A DNA stretch of 64,000 nt, from positions 22,827 through 86,826 of the forward strand of contig CAYPYX010000005.1 in the NCBI GenBank assembly GCA_964415065.1, read 5' to 3'. The notes beneath the pieces were generated by a model that ran no database searches, was not told the DNA's origin, and saw nothing but the letters and a program-made list of their open reading frames with translations. A program made the translations under genes and the position numbers. This document shows, in pieces, positions 25,624 to 34,060 of the stretch. Each line of letters opens with the position of its first letter. Position 1 is the stretch's first letter. Source of the stretch: VMCP01 sp964415065. GTDB taxonomy: Bacteria > Bacteroidota > Bacteroidia > NS11-12g > UBA955.

Positions 25624-26242
25624 GGAGCCGCAAACTTACAAAATCTACTTTAATGAAGGATCGTTAATTATCACCGATTCTTTGAGTACACTGAAAGGAA
25701 TTCCCAACTTGTACTACATAGGGGACGATGAACTGCATAAGAGTTTCAATATTCTTATATCGAATGAAGCTTTCGGAAAAGCCATGACTTTTGGTCTTAT
25801 CTGTCCTAATCCAAAAGAAGTATTCGATGAGTTTACCTCCGACTATACGGTAATTCAAGCTGCTGGAGGTTTGGTTTTCAATAAAGAAAATCAACTTTTA
25901 ACCATCAAAAGAAATGGTGTTTGGGATCTGCCAAAAGGTAAAATTGAAAAACACGAAGACCAAATGGCGGCCGCTTTGCGTGAAGTAATGGAAGAAACTG
26001 GCATTAATCGCATCAATATTTCCAACAAAATCGGAGAAACCTATCATGCGTATTTTGAAGATGAAGTCATTCTTCTAAAAGAAACTCATTGGTATCGAAT
26101 GAACAACAGCGGAACCAATGACTTGAAGCCTCAAACTGAAGAAGGTATATCCGAAGTGAAGTTTGCTGATCTGGATTGGTTTAAATCAACGGATTTTCAG
26201 ACTTATTCGTCGATTCGCGACATTATTGCGAAGGTGCTTTAA
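25622..26242 (+). CDS. NUDIX hydrolase
   Basis: A 206-residue protein with a NUDIX box, GKIEKHEDQMAAALREVMEETGI, at about residues 101-123, matching G-x5-E-x7-RE-U-x-EE-x-G-U. The NUDIX domain occupies residues 75-200 (it begins VIQAAGGLVFNKENQLLTIKRNGVWDLPKG). A 70-residue N-terminal extension has no recognised domain. The family cleaves nucleoside diphosphates linked to other groups; the substrate here is unknown. Bacteroidota often carry this extended NUDIX beside pyrE. It is divergent from pyrE with overlapping start codons. Confidence 0.88.
   Translation: MEPQTYKIYFNEGSLIITDSLSTLKGIPNLYYIGDDELHKSFNILISNEAFGKAMTFGLICPNPKEVFDEFTSDYTVIQAAGGLVFNKENQLLTIKRNGVWDLPKGKIEKHEDQMAAALREVMEETGINRINISNKIGETYHAYFEDEVILLKETHWYRMNNSGTNDLKPQTEEGISEVKFADLDWFKSTDFQTYSSIRDIIAKVL
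25631..25638 (-). promoter_or_regulatory. Promoter -7 element (TAAGTTTG) for pyrE, inside the NUDIX gene
   Basis: An exact TAnnTTTG match on the minus strand, 7 bases before the pyrE ATG. It falls within codons 4-6 of the NUDIX gene. Confidence 0.5.
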
Positions 26243-26288
26243 ATTTCAAATAGTTGATTTCTGCGCTTACAGTGCGTAATTCTTTGCG

Positions 26289-26756
26289 TTATATACCTGT
26301 TAATCCATCAGGCATATAGCGTTGGTAATCTCCTTCGTGTAAAATCAAATCACGGACCAGTGTACTGCTGATATAACTCAATCCCGGACTACTTAAAATG
26401 AATACTGTTTCGATTCCGTGGCTCAAATCTTTATTTAGTTGAGCAATGTGAGACTCATAATCAAAATCACTACCATTTCTCAAACCACGCAATAAAAACT
26501 TTGCACCGATTTGATCGCAATATTCTACGGTTAAGCCTTCATAATGATCTATTCGGACATTTGGAAACGGTGCAAACGTTTCTTCCAACCATTTTGTGCG
26601 TTGATCTAAATCAAACAAAGTAGTTTTCTTCGTATTAATACCAATGGCAACTACCACTTCGTCAAAGAGCTGTGCTCCTCGAGCAACTATATCAAGATGA
26701 CCCTTGGTTACAGGATCAAACGTACCAGGAAATACGGCTATGGTTTTGGAAGTCAT
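26289..26756 (-). CDS. coaD: Phosphopantetheine adenylyltransferase
   Basis: A 155-residue enzyme of CoA synthesis transferring AMP to 4'-phosphopantetheine. The nucleotidyltransferase signature FPGTFDPVTKGHLDIV is at the N-terminus and SYISSTLVRDLILHEGD (ISSTxxR) near the C-terminus; RGLRNGSDFDYE is also typical. Normal length. It is followed on the plus side, 46 bases away, by the convergent NUDIX stop. rsmD lies upstream on the same strand with a 54-base gap; rsmD-coaD pairs are common in bacteria. Confidence 0.96.
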   Translation of the reverse strand: MTSKTIAVFPGTFDPVTKGHLDIVARGAQLFDEVVVAIGINTKKTTLFDLDQRTKWLEETFAPFPNVRIDHYEGLTVEYCDQIGAKFLLRGLRNGSDFDYESHIAQLNKDLSHGIETVFILSSPGLSYISSTLVRDLILHEGDYQRYMPDGLTGI

Positions 26757-26810
26757 GACTAGAAATTACACACAATTAAGTTGTGAATAGTTAATAATTA
26801 TTGAAATAAA

Positions 26811-27353
26811 TTACAACGAAGGTAAAGATTCCGCTGTGAAAATGGAACAACTTGTTTGACCGTAGTCTTTTCTCATCAAAACTGGACGATTGAATACCAA
26901 CTGTGGTTGATGTTCGAATATAAACCAACCGCCTTCTTTTAATAAAGGAACCACTTGATCTGGTAAAGATTGTAAATCAGGGAGTGCATAGGGTGGATCA
27001 GCAAAAATCACATCAAACCGTTCCTCCGTTTTTTGAATAAACTTAAAAACATCTGCCTTGTTGATTTCCCATATTGCTGCATCTTGACGCATCTGCTTCA
27101 CTTTTTTTTGATGCACAATATTCTTTGAATCCAAATCTACGGAAACTACACGATTTGCACCCCGGCTGATGAATTCCGCAGCAATGATTCCGGAACCGCT
27201 AAATAAATCCAACACCGAAATATCTTCTATACCCTGGTGGTGTTCCAGTAGATTAAATAAACTTTCTCGCATACGGTCCGTTGACGGTCTCACATGAAGT
27301 GCAAAGCCATGAGGCAATACCCATCCCTTTAATTTACCACCCGTTACTCGCAT
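26811..27353 (-). CDS. rsmD: 16S rRNA (guanine966-N2)-methyltransferase RsmD
   Basis: A 180-residue SAM-dependent methyltransferase acting on G966 of 16S rRNA. Start at 27353 (MRVTGGKLKGWVLP) agrees with the family; the frame is open further upstream but would overlap the DUF3822 gene. Features: RPSTDRMRESLFNLL, motif I VLDLFSGSGIIAAEFISRG, and the catalytic FADPPYALP (DPPY). It lies 17 bases after DUF3822 and 54 bases before coaD, giving a probable DUF3822-rsmD-coaD operon. Confidence 0.93.
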   Translation of the reverse strand: MRVTGGKLKGWVLPHGFALHVRPSTDRMRESLFNLLEHHQGIEDISVLDLFSGSGIIAAEFISRGANRVVSVDLDSKNIVHQKKVKQMRQDAAIWEINKADVFKFIQKTEERFDVIFADPPYALPDLQSLPDQVVPLLKEGGWFIFEHQPQLVFNRPVLMRKDYGQTSCSIFTAESLPSL

Positions 27354-27370
27354 TGCTTCAATTTTATTTT

Positions 27371-28069
27371 TTAATACTCTTCTGGCACTGATAAACCAGG
27401 CATTTTTTGTAAATAATACGACAAATGGCGGTAAGGAGACGTTAAAAACTGAGGATAAATCCAATCGTACTTCATCACTTCTGTACTTAATTCCAATTTA
27501 TTCAATTTGGCTTGGAAATCAGCTATGAAATCACTCTCTGCATCGGTAAAAATAACAAATTCGCCTCGATGAATTTCTGTATCCTGCGCTGCAGACAAAG
27601 CAAAATACAATGCCTCTTGCAAGTCCGAAGCAACAAACATATTACCGAAAACAAAGTTCCCGCTTTTAAAACAAACAACATAAATTATCCCTTCGTGATG
27701 CCACACAAACAATAAATTCGGATGCTTCCTGGATATATGTTCTGCTTGAACAAATACCGATTGAAATAAATGTTGACGGTGTTTCCCCTTATAACACAAG
27801 TAAACACCCGGCTTCAACAAGGTTTTTGTGTCAATTTCTAATCCATCAGGCTCCGCATTTAGAAACTGCTCAGGTATGATCTGAAATTCACGATTCCACA
27901 ATACTGCCTGCCCGCGATTTTCAATCTTGGATTTGCTATCAATTTGATGAGATGTTACCTTTAATTCAGAATTCAACGACATAACATTGAGCATTCCGTT
28001 ATGTTTGAGCGAAACTACCACATCCGAAGGAGTCCATTCGGTAGCGCGATATTCCCAGTTTGAATCCAT
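27371..28069 (-). CDS. DUF3822-family protein
   Basis: A 232-residue protein recognised as DUF3822, a Bacteroidota family normally encoded directly before rsmD, as here. It has an actin/hexokinase-like pattern: ADGLEIDTKTLL-like mid-region, LLFVWHHEGIIYVVCFKSGNFVFGNMF strand pair, then a helix and EFVIFTDAESDFIADF. No catalytic residues are established. The ATG at 28069 (MDSNWEYRATEW) is preferred to 28084, because a promoter-like CAATTTTG lies 4 bases in front of it. Function is unknown. Confidence 0.78.
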   Translation of the reverse strand: MDSNWEYRATEWTPSDVVVSLKHNGMLNVMSLNSELKVTSHQIDSKSKIENRGQAVLWNREFQIIPEQFLNAEPDGLEIDTKTLLKPGVYLCYKGKHRQHLFQSVFVQAEHISRKHPNLLFVWHHEGIIYVVCFKSGNFVFGNMFVASDLQEALYFALSAAQDTEIHRGEFVIFTDAESDFIADFQAKLNKLELSTEVMKYDWIYPQFLTSPYRHLSYYLQKMPGLSVPEEY

Positions 28070-28073
28070 GCAA

Positions 28074-28081
28074 CAAAATTG
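28074..28081 (-). promoter_or_regulatory. Promoter -7-like element (CAATTTTG), 4 bases before the DUF3822 ATG
   Basis: One mismatch to TAnnTTTG with the four-base spacing seen at several other genes in this window. Confidence 0.4.
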
Positions 28082-28131
28082 CAAAAACTATCTATCAACC
28101 CCAAATATCTTCGTAAATTGGCACGTATTTA

Positions 28132-31100
28132 ATGATTAATTACATGTTTCAACCTAGTTGTTATCGGTTTTTCGGGGGATATTTATTCTGTTTATTATTC
28201 ATTTTCGGGAGTACTTATTCCCTGGACGCTCAAAATTCACATTTATCCCAACCCGATAAATCAGAAATTTTACCTACAAAAACAACTTTCCGTTCCGCTG
28301 AAAATCCACTTTATGCACCTCCCTCCAATTTTCGTTCAGTCAAAAATCCATTGTATTGGAAAAATAAAAAACCCTATGAAGGTTACTGGCAACAGGATGT
28401 AGCCTATTCTATCCAAGCCTCGCTTAATGATTCTACCGAAATTATTGACGGATTTTTAGAGTTAACCTACTACAACAACAGTCCCAATGCCTTAACCGAA
28501 TTTTACTTTCATCTTTATCAAAACGCGAATCAACCGGGGTCACTCACCGACCAATTGTACCAAAAGAATAAAATAAAAACGCAATATGGTAAATACGAAT
28601 CCCAGAACTTAGGAACTGAAATTCTACAAGTTAAAATCGATAATCAGCCAATTTCCTCCAATCAAATCAACATCGACTTCACCATCATGCGAATTGCATT
28701 TCCTCAGAAACTTCAACCTGGTGATAGTTGCGTTTTTCAAATTGCTTTTAAAACCTACTTTGATCGTGGGAGCATACGACGGAGAATGAAAGTATTTGAT
28801 CACCACGGCATAAAACACTTCAATGGAGTGCACTGGTATCCCAGAATTTGTGTGTATGACAGAAAATTCTCGTGGGAAACAGCTCAACATTTAGAAAAAG
28901 AATTTTATGGAGATTTTGGGACATTTAACGTTCAATTAACGCTGCCCGAGCACTATATAGTGGAGGCAACAGGACAACTGATTAACGAACAGCAAGTACT
29001 TCCCCCGACACTTAAACAGAAGCTACAAATCTCTAATTTTGCTCGAAAGCCTATAAACAGTGCGCCTTCTGTAATCATTCCCCCATCCTCAAAAACCAAA
29101 ACTTGGCACTATTTCGCTGAAAATGTTCATGATTTTGCCTGGACAGCCGATCCATCATATCGCATCGCAGAAGTCAACTGGAATGGCATCAAATGCGTGG
29201 CAATCGCACAAGAAAATAATGCTGCAGGTTGGCAAGCCACAGCACAATTTACATCGGAAGTAATTGCCCTATACTCCCGAAATTTTGGAAAATATGAATA
29301 CCCTAAAATTGTAGTGGCCGATGCTGCTGATGGTATGGAGTACCCAATGCTAACTCTATGCGGCGGTTACTATCCCTCCCATCGAAACCTGATTGCACAT
29401 GAAGTTGGACATAACTGGTTTATGGGTATGGTTGGTAGCAATGAAACCTATCGGGCCTCATTGGATGAAGGCTTTACACAATTCCTTACCGCTTTCGCAT
29501 TGAGCAAATTGAAAGTAAGTTATTTCCCCGAATATTATCAAGTTTATGCCGGTTATATTTACGATGCAATTGATGGAAAAGACATGCCTTTAAATACCCA
29601 CAGCAATGAATTTAATGATGCTGTAGGTCACGACGGTGGTTATGGACATGTGTATTTCAAAACCGCTACAATGCTTTATAATCTCCAATATTTATTGGGC
29701 GATTCTGTGTTCATGCTCGCCATGAAAAACTATACTCAGCAATGGAAAATGTGTCATCCATACGAAGAAGATTTTAGAAATAGCATCATAATATCGGCAC
29801 AAACTGATTTAAATACATTCTTTGACCAATGGTTACAATCCAAAGCGGTGGTTGACTACGGAATAAAAAAAGTACGTCCTCTAGGGAATGATCAATATAA
29901 AATTCAAATAAAACGACATGGTAATTTAGTAATGCCGGTACACTTGGATGTAATTGCTTCCCAGAATCATAAAAACACGAAACTTTTACAATACACCATC
30001 CCATCGAATAACTATAGGATTCCCGGCCGACTTCATTCCAAAACTTGGCATTCTTGGAATCAATTAAATACAACTTTTGGACTACAAGTACAGCTTCCTC
30101 CTGGATACAAAATAGACCAAATTTGGTTAGACCGAACTGGGATGTTGGCTGATATAGATCGAAGAGATAATGTATGGAAAAAACGATCTGATTGGCATTT
30201 TGATTGGGAAAATGGAAGTGACCCCAATTACTTAGGAGGTTATCACTTTTTGTACCGACCCGCTCTTAGATACAATCAATATTCTGGTTGGTTACTCGGT
30301 GCAAAATTAAGTGGGCAATATGTTAAAAGAAAACATGTATTTGATGGTCGCGTATTCTATGCAATTCAACCCAATTACAATCAGAATAACTTCCCCCAAA
30401 ATAGTGGTTTGAATTCAGTTTCACAATCGTTGGGAAATCCACTTGCATACTCACCCATTTGGATGCTACCCCAACGTTTAAGTGGTTGGATTAACTGGGA
30501 ACATCACGTTCGAAATGGAGGAGTTTATTTCGCCGATTTCACTTCAATGAATCGTAGATTGATGGTTAAATCAGGTTGGAAAATATCGGTTGGAAACCAC
30601 ACATTTGGATTTTATGGAAAACACATGCAAGGTATACAAAATGCCTTTAACTACACCTCGTATTCTGCCTATTTCCCCGGAGGAATGGGAACGGATTCAC
30701 TGGCAAATTTTCTGAGCAACGGGGGAGATTTATCCGACCGTGAAATTGTAAACCCTGCTAACGATCTTTTCATTGGCTACAACAATCAACACTTCAATCA
30801 ACGTGAGTTTAACGGAATCATTTCGGAAATTTCCCGATGGAATCCGCAAGCCAACACATCCCTGAATTTATTTTGGGATGTAAAATACAGCGGCTTTGGT
30901 CGTACAGGCAGCATTCAAACGAGTGTGCGAATGTTATCTCCCTGGAGTTTTAGTCAATATGGATGGGTAAATGTAACCTGGAAACACAATCAACCTTTAT
31001 ATAAATCCGTTGTAAAATCAAGGGTTTTCGCACAAATTGGCGCTGGAAATACACTTACTCCAGAATCTGTTTTGTACGCAGCCGGAGCCAACCCAGAAGA

Positions 31101-31809
31101 AGAATTTGAAAACCCAATAATGCGCGATTTTGGTCAAATAAACATTGCTCCCATAAGCTGGTTTGAAAGTTTGCCTACCATTCCTACCAACTCCACTCAG
31201 TTTTTACAGTATGGTGGAGGTTTGAATTTGCGAGGATATCAAGGAAGACCCTTAGGTTTACGTGGATCGAATGATTCTGTTTATGCTTTTTTTCGGGGGA
31301 CATCTGGACTGAGTGCCAATCTAGAATGGGAATTTACCGAATATTGGCGCAAGCTAAGCAATGCTTTGATATGGGGTAGATTAAGCAACCGCACCCGGAG
31401 TAAATTACCCAAAATACTTCTTCATCCATATGTTTTTGCAGATGCAGGGGTAATGATTTTTAATGCTAATGAAGTAAATGGAAGTCGCATTGGCAATACC
31501 AATGGTGGCAATTCCGGAAGCGGCAGTGGTTCCGGTACTGGCAATGGCACTGGTATTGGCGGTTCCAGCGGAAGCAATTCAAACAGATTTTTAGGTGGTT
31601 CAATCATCCATTCGGGATTAATTATGGATGCCGGAATCGGGACATTGGTCGAATTTAAAGGATTCAACAACGTTATTTCTAAAAGAATTCTAAATGAAAC
31701 ACGACCTTTGCGATTTCGTTTTGATATGCCATTATTTCTTAATACAACAGTCGCGGGTGAATCTTCACTACAATTCCGTTGGTTATTAGGAATAGAACGC
31801 TCATTTTAA
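28132..31809 (+). CDS. M1-family metallopeptidase fused to a C-terminal outer-membrane beta-barrel
   Basis: A 1225-residue protein with signal peptide. Residues ~90-620 form an M1 aminopeptidase: exopeptidase motif DGMEYPMLTL, zinc site HEVGH (423-427) and Glu446 in LDEGFTQF. After about residue 690 the sequence becomes aromatic-rich alternating strands resembling an outer-membrane barrel. It contains an Omp85-style NLRGYQG motif at about 1032-1038, then HPYVFADAGVM, then a barrel-like end LQFRWLLGIERSF with terminal phenylalanine. A Gly/Ser/Asn-rich insert lies at about residues 1120-1150. If correct, the peptidase is tethered to the outer membrane by its own barrel. The M1 part is certain; the barrel is inferred from pattern. 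A second ATG lies four codons into the gene. Confidence 0.85.
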   Translation: MINYMFQPSCYRFFGGYLFCLLFIFGSTYSLDAQNSHLSQPDKSEILPTKTTFRSAENPLYAPPSNFRSVKNPLYWKNKKPYEGYWQQDVAYSIQASLNDSTEIIDGFLELTYYNNSPNALTEFYFHLYQNANQPGSLTDQLYQKNKIKTQYGKYESQNLGTEILQVKIDNQPISSNQINIDFTIMRIAFPQKLQPGDSCVFQIAFKTYFDRGSIRRRMKVFDHHGIKHFNGVHWYPRICVYDRKFSWETAQHLEKEFYGDFGTFNVQLTLPEHYIVEATGQLINEQQVLPPTLKQKLQISNFARKPINSAPSVIIPPSSKTKTWHYFAENVHDFAWTADPSYRIAEVNWNGIKCVAIAQENNAAGWQATAQFTSEVIALYSRNFGKYEYPKIVVADAADGMEYPMLTLCGGYYPSHRNLIAHEVGHNWFMGMVGSNETYRASLDEGFTQFLTAFALSKLKVSYFPEYYQVYAGYIYDAIDGKDMPLNTHSNEFNDAVGHDGGYGHVYFKTATMLYNLQYLLGDSVFMLAMKNYTQQWKMCHPYEEDFRNSIIISAQTDLNTFFDQWLQSKAVVDYGIKKVRPLGNDQYKIQIKRHGNLVMPVHLDVIASQNHKNTKLLQYTIPSNNYRIPGRLHSKTWHSWNQLNTTFGLQVQLPPGYKIDQIWLDRTGMLADIDRRDNVWKKRSDWHFDWENGSDPNYLGGYHFLYRPALRYNQYSGWLLGAKLSGQYVKRKHVFDGRVFYAIQPNYNQNNFPQNSGLNSVSQSLGNPLAYSPIWMLPQRLSGWINWEHHVRNGGVYFADFTSMNRRLMVKSGWKISVGNHTFGFYGKHMQGIQNAFNYTSYSAYFPGGMGTDSLANFLSNGGDLSDREIVNPANDLFIGYNNQHFNQREFNGIISEISRWNPQANTSLNLFWDVKYSGFGRTGSIQTSVRMLSPWSFSQYGWVNVTWKHNQPLYKSVVKSRVFAQIGAGNTLTPESVLYAAGANPEEEFENPIMRDFGQINIAPISWFESLPTIPTNSTQFLQYGGGLNLRGYQGRPLGLRGSNDSVYAFFRGTSGLSANLEWEFTEYWRKLSNALIWGRLSNRTRSKLPKILLHPYVFADAGVMIFNANEVNGSRIGNTNGGNSGSGSGSGTGNGTGIGGSSGSNSNRFLGGSIIHSGLIMDAGIGTLVEFKGFNNVISKRILNETRPLRFRFDMPLFLNTTVAGESSLQFRWLLGIERSF

Positions 31810-31902
31810 ATGGAAATAATCTGTAAATTTTTTGGTAAACTATTTCTTAAATAAAAACTGACATCGATTAAATAACAGCTGATACCGAATATTCCCAACA
31901 AC

Positions 31903-31926
31903 ATGAACTCCCCCGCTAATATTTAA
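31903..31926 (+). other. Duplicated start region forming a 7-codon minigene
   Basis: ATG at 31903 opens MNSPANI and stops at once. The bases GAACTCCCCCGCTAATA are identical to the start of the real gene at 32035, two 66-base steps downstream. This is probably a by-product of tandem duplication. Confidence 0.4.
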
Positions 31927-32103
31927 CTTAAATATATTCACCTTAATACAACAATTAATCATTCAAGAATAAACTCCCTAGCCAATAATCAACATAAAAG
32001 CTTTATTTCAAACTACAGCATTTAAAATCCAAATATGAACTCCCCCGCTAATAATCAACCAAAAAATATTATTCAAAAAACATTCAAAACAATAACCTAT
32101 TTA
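31906..32103. repeat. 66-bp tandem repeat duplicating the start of the next gene
   Basis: Three units begin with AACTCCC at 31906, 31972 and 32038, each exactly 66 bases apart. The first ~20 bases are well conserved (CCCCGCTAATA in units 1 and 3; CTAGCCAATAATCAAC in unit 2); the rest has diverged. Unit 3 is the beginning of the membrane-protein gene. Confidence 0.7.
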
Positions 32104-32823
32104 ACATACCCGGGCTTCTGGGCCGCATTAGGTACCTATTTGTTGTACAGTGGGTTTATTGATTACAATTCTGCATTAAATATCATTGGGGATTCAACCT
32201 CTCAAGCTGGCTCTCTCAACTCAGGTTTTATTGAGTCACTTTCTGAATCCACAAAATTGTGGATCATCACTTGGTCATCATTTGCATTGCACGCGCTGTT
32301 TCCATTGGTTTTTGTTGTTGTAATGGTAAAACGAAAAGTATTCCCGTCCTTACATTTACCCGATTTAAAACATCGATTAATGGCAGTTGGTTTTTCGCTG
32401 GTATTGGCCTTATCGTTTTCTGGAATTCTTAGACTGATGGAAGCACCTTCTGTTTTATATGCTTGGAATCAGTTAGTCATTTTTTCTTTGCTAATACAGC
32501 TGTTATTCAACTCTATGAAATTCAAAATCAGTATTCATATGTTGTCGGCTTCAGCATTTTTTGCCTTCTTCTTTTTATACGCATCTTCGTTTGATTCATT
32601 AATGACTTCCGAAATGCTATCCTCTCAATCAGCCGAAATAGCCAAACTATTTTACCTAACCCCCAATCAATGGCTGGTTGCCGCTGCAATTAATTTACCA
32701 GTTGTCTATTTAGCTCGCTATATTCTCAAGGCACACGACCATGCAGAATTAATCATCGGATTGGTTGTTGGTATTTCCATTACATTCATGAACGAATGGA
32801 TTTTTCGTTCTCTTGGGATGTAA
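32035..32823 (+). CDS. Multi-pass inner-membrane protein, distantly PAP2-like
   Basis: A 262-residue protein with about six membrane segments. Its layout (an N-terminal segment after TYLTYPGFWAALGTYLLY, a cytoplasmic LPDLKHRLMAVGFSL stretch, then MKFKISIHMLSASAFFAFF with a histidine at the membrane face) resembles the integral membrane proteins annotated as PAP2-like phosphatases in Bacteroidota. The classical phosphatase triad motifs are not all visible, so activity is uncertain. Both flanks carry 66-bp tandem repeats: the 5' one duplicates its own start codon region, and the 3' one contains an assembly gap. The start at 32035 is used; earlier ATG at 31903 stops after seven codons. Confidence 0.6.
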   Translation: MNSPANNQPKNIIQKTFKTITYLTYPGFWAALGTYLLYSGFIDYNSALNIIGDSTSQAGSLNSGFIESLSESTKLWIITWSSFALHALFPLVFVVVMVKRKVFPSLHLPDLKHRLMAVGFSLVLALSFSGILRLMEAPSVLYAWNQLVIFSLLIQLLFNSMKFKISIHMLSASAFFAFFFLYASSFDSLMTSEMLSSQSAEIAKLFYLTPNQWLVAAAINLPVVYLARYILKAHDHAELIIGLVVGISITFMNEWIFRSLGM

Positions 32824-32875
32824 GAGTAGTAAATATCCAAATTTTACCCAACAATTTACATCTAGGAAAGCACTA

Positions 32876-33235
32876 AAAGTGACATTCCAACTACTTTAAT
32901 TCCGTTTCTCTATTCATCAATTATTATTTTAGAGATTACTAAAAGTAGCTTTGCTATTACCGAAAATCAGTTTCTTTACACATCAATTATNNNNNNNNNN
33001 NNNNNNNNNNNNNNNNNNNNNNNNNNNNNNNNNNNNNNNNNNNNNNNNNNNNNNNNNNNNNNNNNNNNNNNNNNNNNNNNNNNNNNNNNNAAAGTAGCTT
33101 TGCTATTACCGAAAATCAGTTTCTTTACACATCAATTATTAATTTTGGGGTTACTAAAAGTAGCTTTGCTATTACCGAAAATCAGTTTCTTTACACATCA
33201 ATTATTAATTTAGAGATTACTAAAAGTAGCTTTGC
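32876..33235. repeat. 66-bp tandem repeat array interrupted by an assembly gap
   Basis: This gene-free region (32824-33277) is filled by 66-base units beginning AAAGTAGCTTTGC at 32942, 33091, 33157 and 33223 (the last partial), with a degenerate unit at 32876. The 33091 and 33157 units differ at about four positions. Each unit includes a small hairpin TAGC-TTT-GCTA. The gap of 100 N (32991-33090) lies inside, so copy number is unknown. Units abut without spacers, so this is not a CRISPR. The array ends 14 bases before the promoter of the PaaG-like gene. Confidence 0.9.
32991..33090. other. Assembly gap (100 N) within the 66-bp repeat
   Basis: Exactly 100 unknown bases, a conventional placeholder of unspecified true length. 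It interrupts one repeat unit, so the assembler probably failed on the array. Confidence 0.95.
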
Positions 33236-33248
33236 AACATAATAAATT

Positions 33249-33256
33249 TAAATTTG
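33249..33256 (+). promoter_or_regulatory. Promoter -7 element (TAAATTTG) for the PaaG-like gene
   Basis: An exact TAnnTTTG match 21 bases before the ATG at 33278. It overlaps a TTG at 33254 that would otherwise be an upstream start, so 33278 is preferred. Confidence 0.5.
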
Positions 33257-33277
33257 CAGTACAATAACACCAAATCC

Positions 33278-34060
33278 ATGAAACTTAGCTGTGTATTATA
33301 CGAGAAAAAAGGCAATGTAGCCTATGTAACTTTGAATCGTCCAGACGTATTTAATGCTTTCAACGATGAGCAGAGTTACGATCTTCAAGCAGTATTCAAA
33401 GAAGTAAAAAAAGACAGTGATGTTCGTGTGGTTGTTCTAACCGGTGCCGGAAGAGCATTTTGTTCAGGACAAGACTTGAAAGCGATTGCTGGTTCTAAGA
33501 ATCGTTCTCTTTCAGATAGTTTATACAAACGATACAATCCTATTATCAAAGCTATGCGTGAATTGCCAAAACCCATTATATGCAGATTAAATGGAGTTGC
33601 TGCTGGAGCTGGCGCATCATTAGCTTTGGCATGTGATTTTATTGTAGCTTCTGAAAAGGCGTCTATTATAGAAGTTTTTGTTAATGTAGGTTTAGTACCT
33701 GATAGTGGAAGCAGCTATTTCTTACCGAAAGCAATATCGCCTGCTCGTAGTTTTGAAATGGCCACTATGGCACCTAAAATATCTGCACAAACCGCCTTGG
33801 AATGGGGATTAATTAACCGCGTTTGTTCAGAAGATACTTTGGATTCTATGGTTTCTGAAATTGCAGATTTTTACGCAAATGCTCCAACAAAAGCTATTGG
33901 AATGATCAAATCAATGCTCAATAAAGCAGCCCATTCTGATTTAGACTCCATGCTTCAATATGAAGCGTATTGCCAAGAAATTGCAGGTCGTTCAGAAGAC
34001 TATCGTGAGGGTGTTACAGCATTCAATGAAAAGCGCAAACCAGAATTTAAAGGAAAATAA
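33278..34060 (+). CDS. Enoyl-CoA hydratase/isomerase, PaaG-like
   Basis: A 260-residue crotonase-fold enzyme. Family segments: VAYVTLNRPDVFNAFN, AFCSGQDLKAI (oxyanion hole), GVAAGAGASLALACDFIVAS, and NVGLVPDSGSSYFLPKAIS. The last, with Asp in VPDSG, is typical of PaaG, the ring-epoxide isomerase of phenylacetate degradation, rather than of the Glu-containing hydratases. No other paa genes are present, so the pathway is uncertain. A role in fatty-acid or aromatic acyl-CoA isomerisation is the safe statement. Start at 33278 (MKLSCVLYEKKGN). Confidence 0.85.
   Translation: MKLSCVLYEKKGNVAYVTLNRPDVFNAFNDEQSYDLQAVFKEVKKDSDVRVVVLTGAGRAFCSGQDLKAIAGSKNRSLSDSLYKRYNPIIKAMRELPKPIICRLNGVAAGAGASLALACDFIVASEKASIIEVFVNVGLVPDSGSSYFLPKAISPARSFEMATMAPKISAQTALEWGLINRVCSEDTLDSMVSEIADFYANAPTKAIGMIKSMLNKAAHSDLDSMLQYEAYCQEIAGRSEDYREGVTAFNEKRKPEFKGK

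Noticed and set aside
27354..27464. N-terminal extension of rsmD
   Set aside because: It overlaps DUF3822 and is not found in the family; MRVTGGKLKG at 27353 is the normal start.
31422..31670. 82-residue ORF antisense to the M1-barrel gene, proline-rich
   Set aside because: It is the reverse complement of the Gly/Ser-rich repeat; no start context or homology.
32876..33235. CRISPR array
   Set aside because: The repeat units are 66 bases, contiguous and nearly identical, with no unique spacers and no cas genes.
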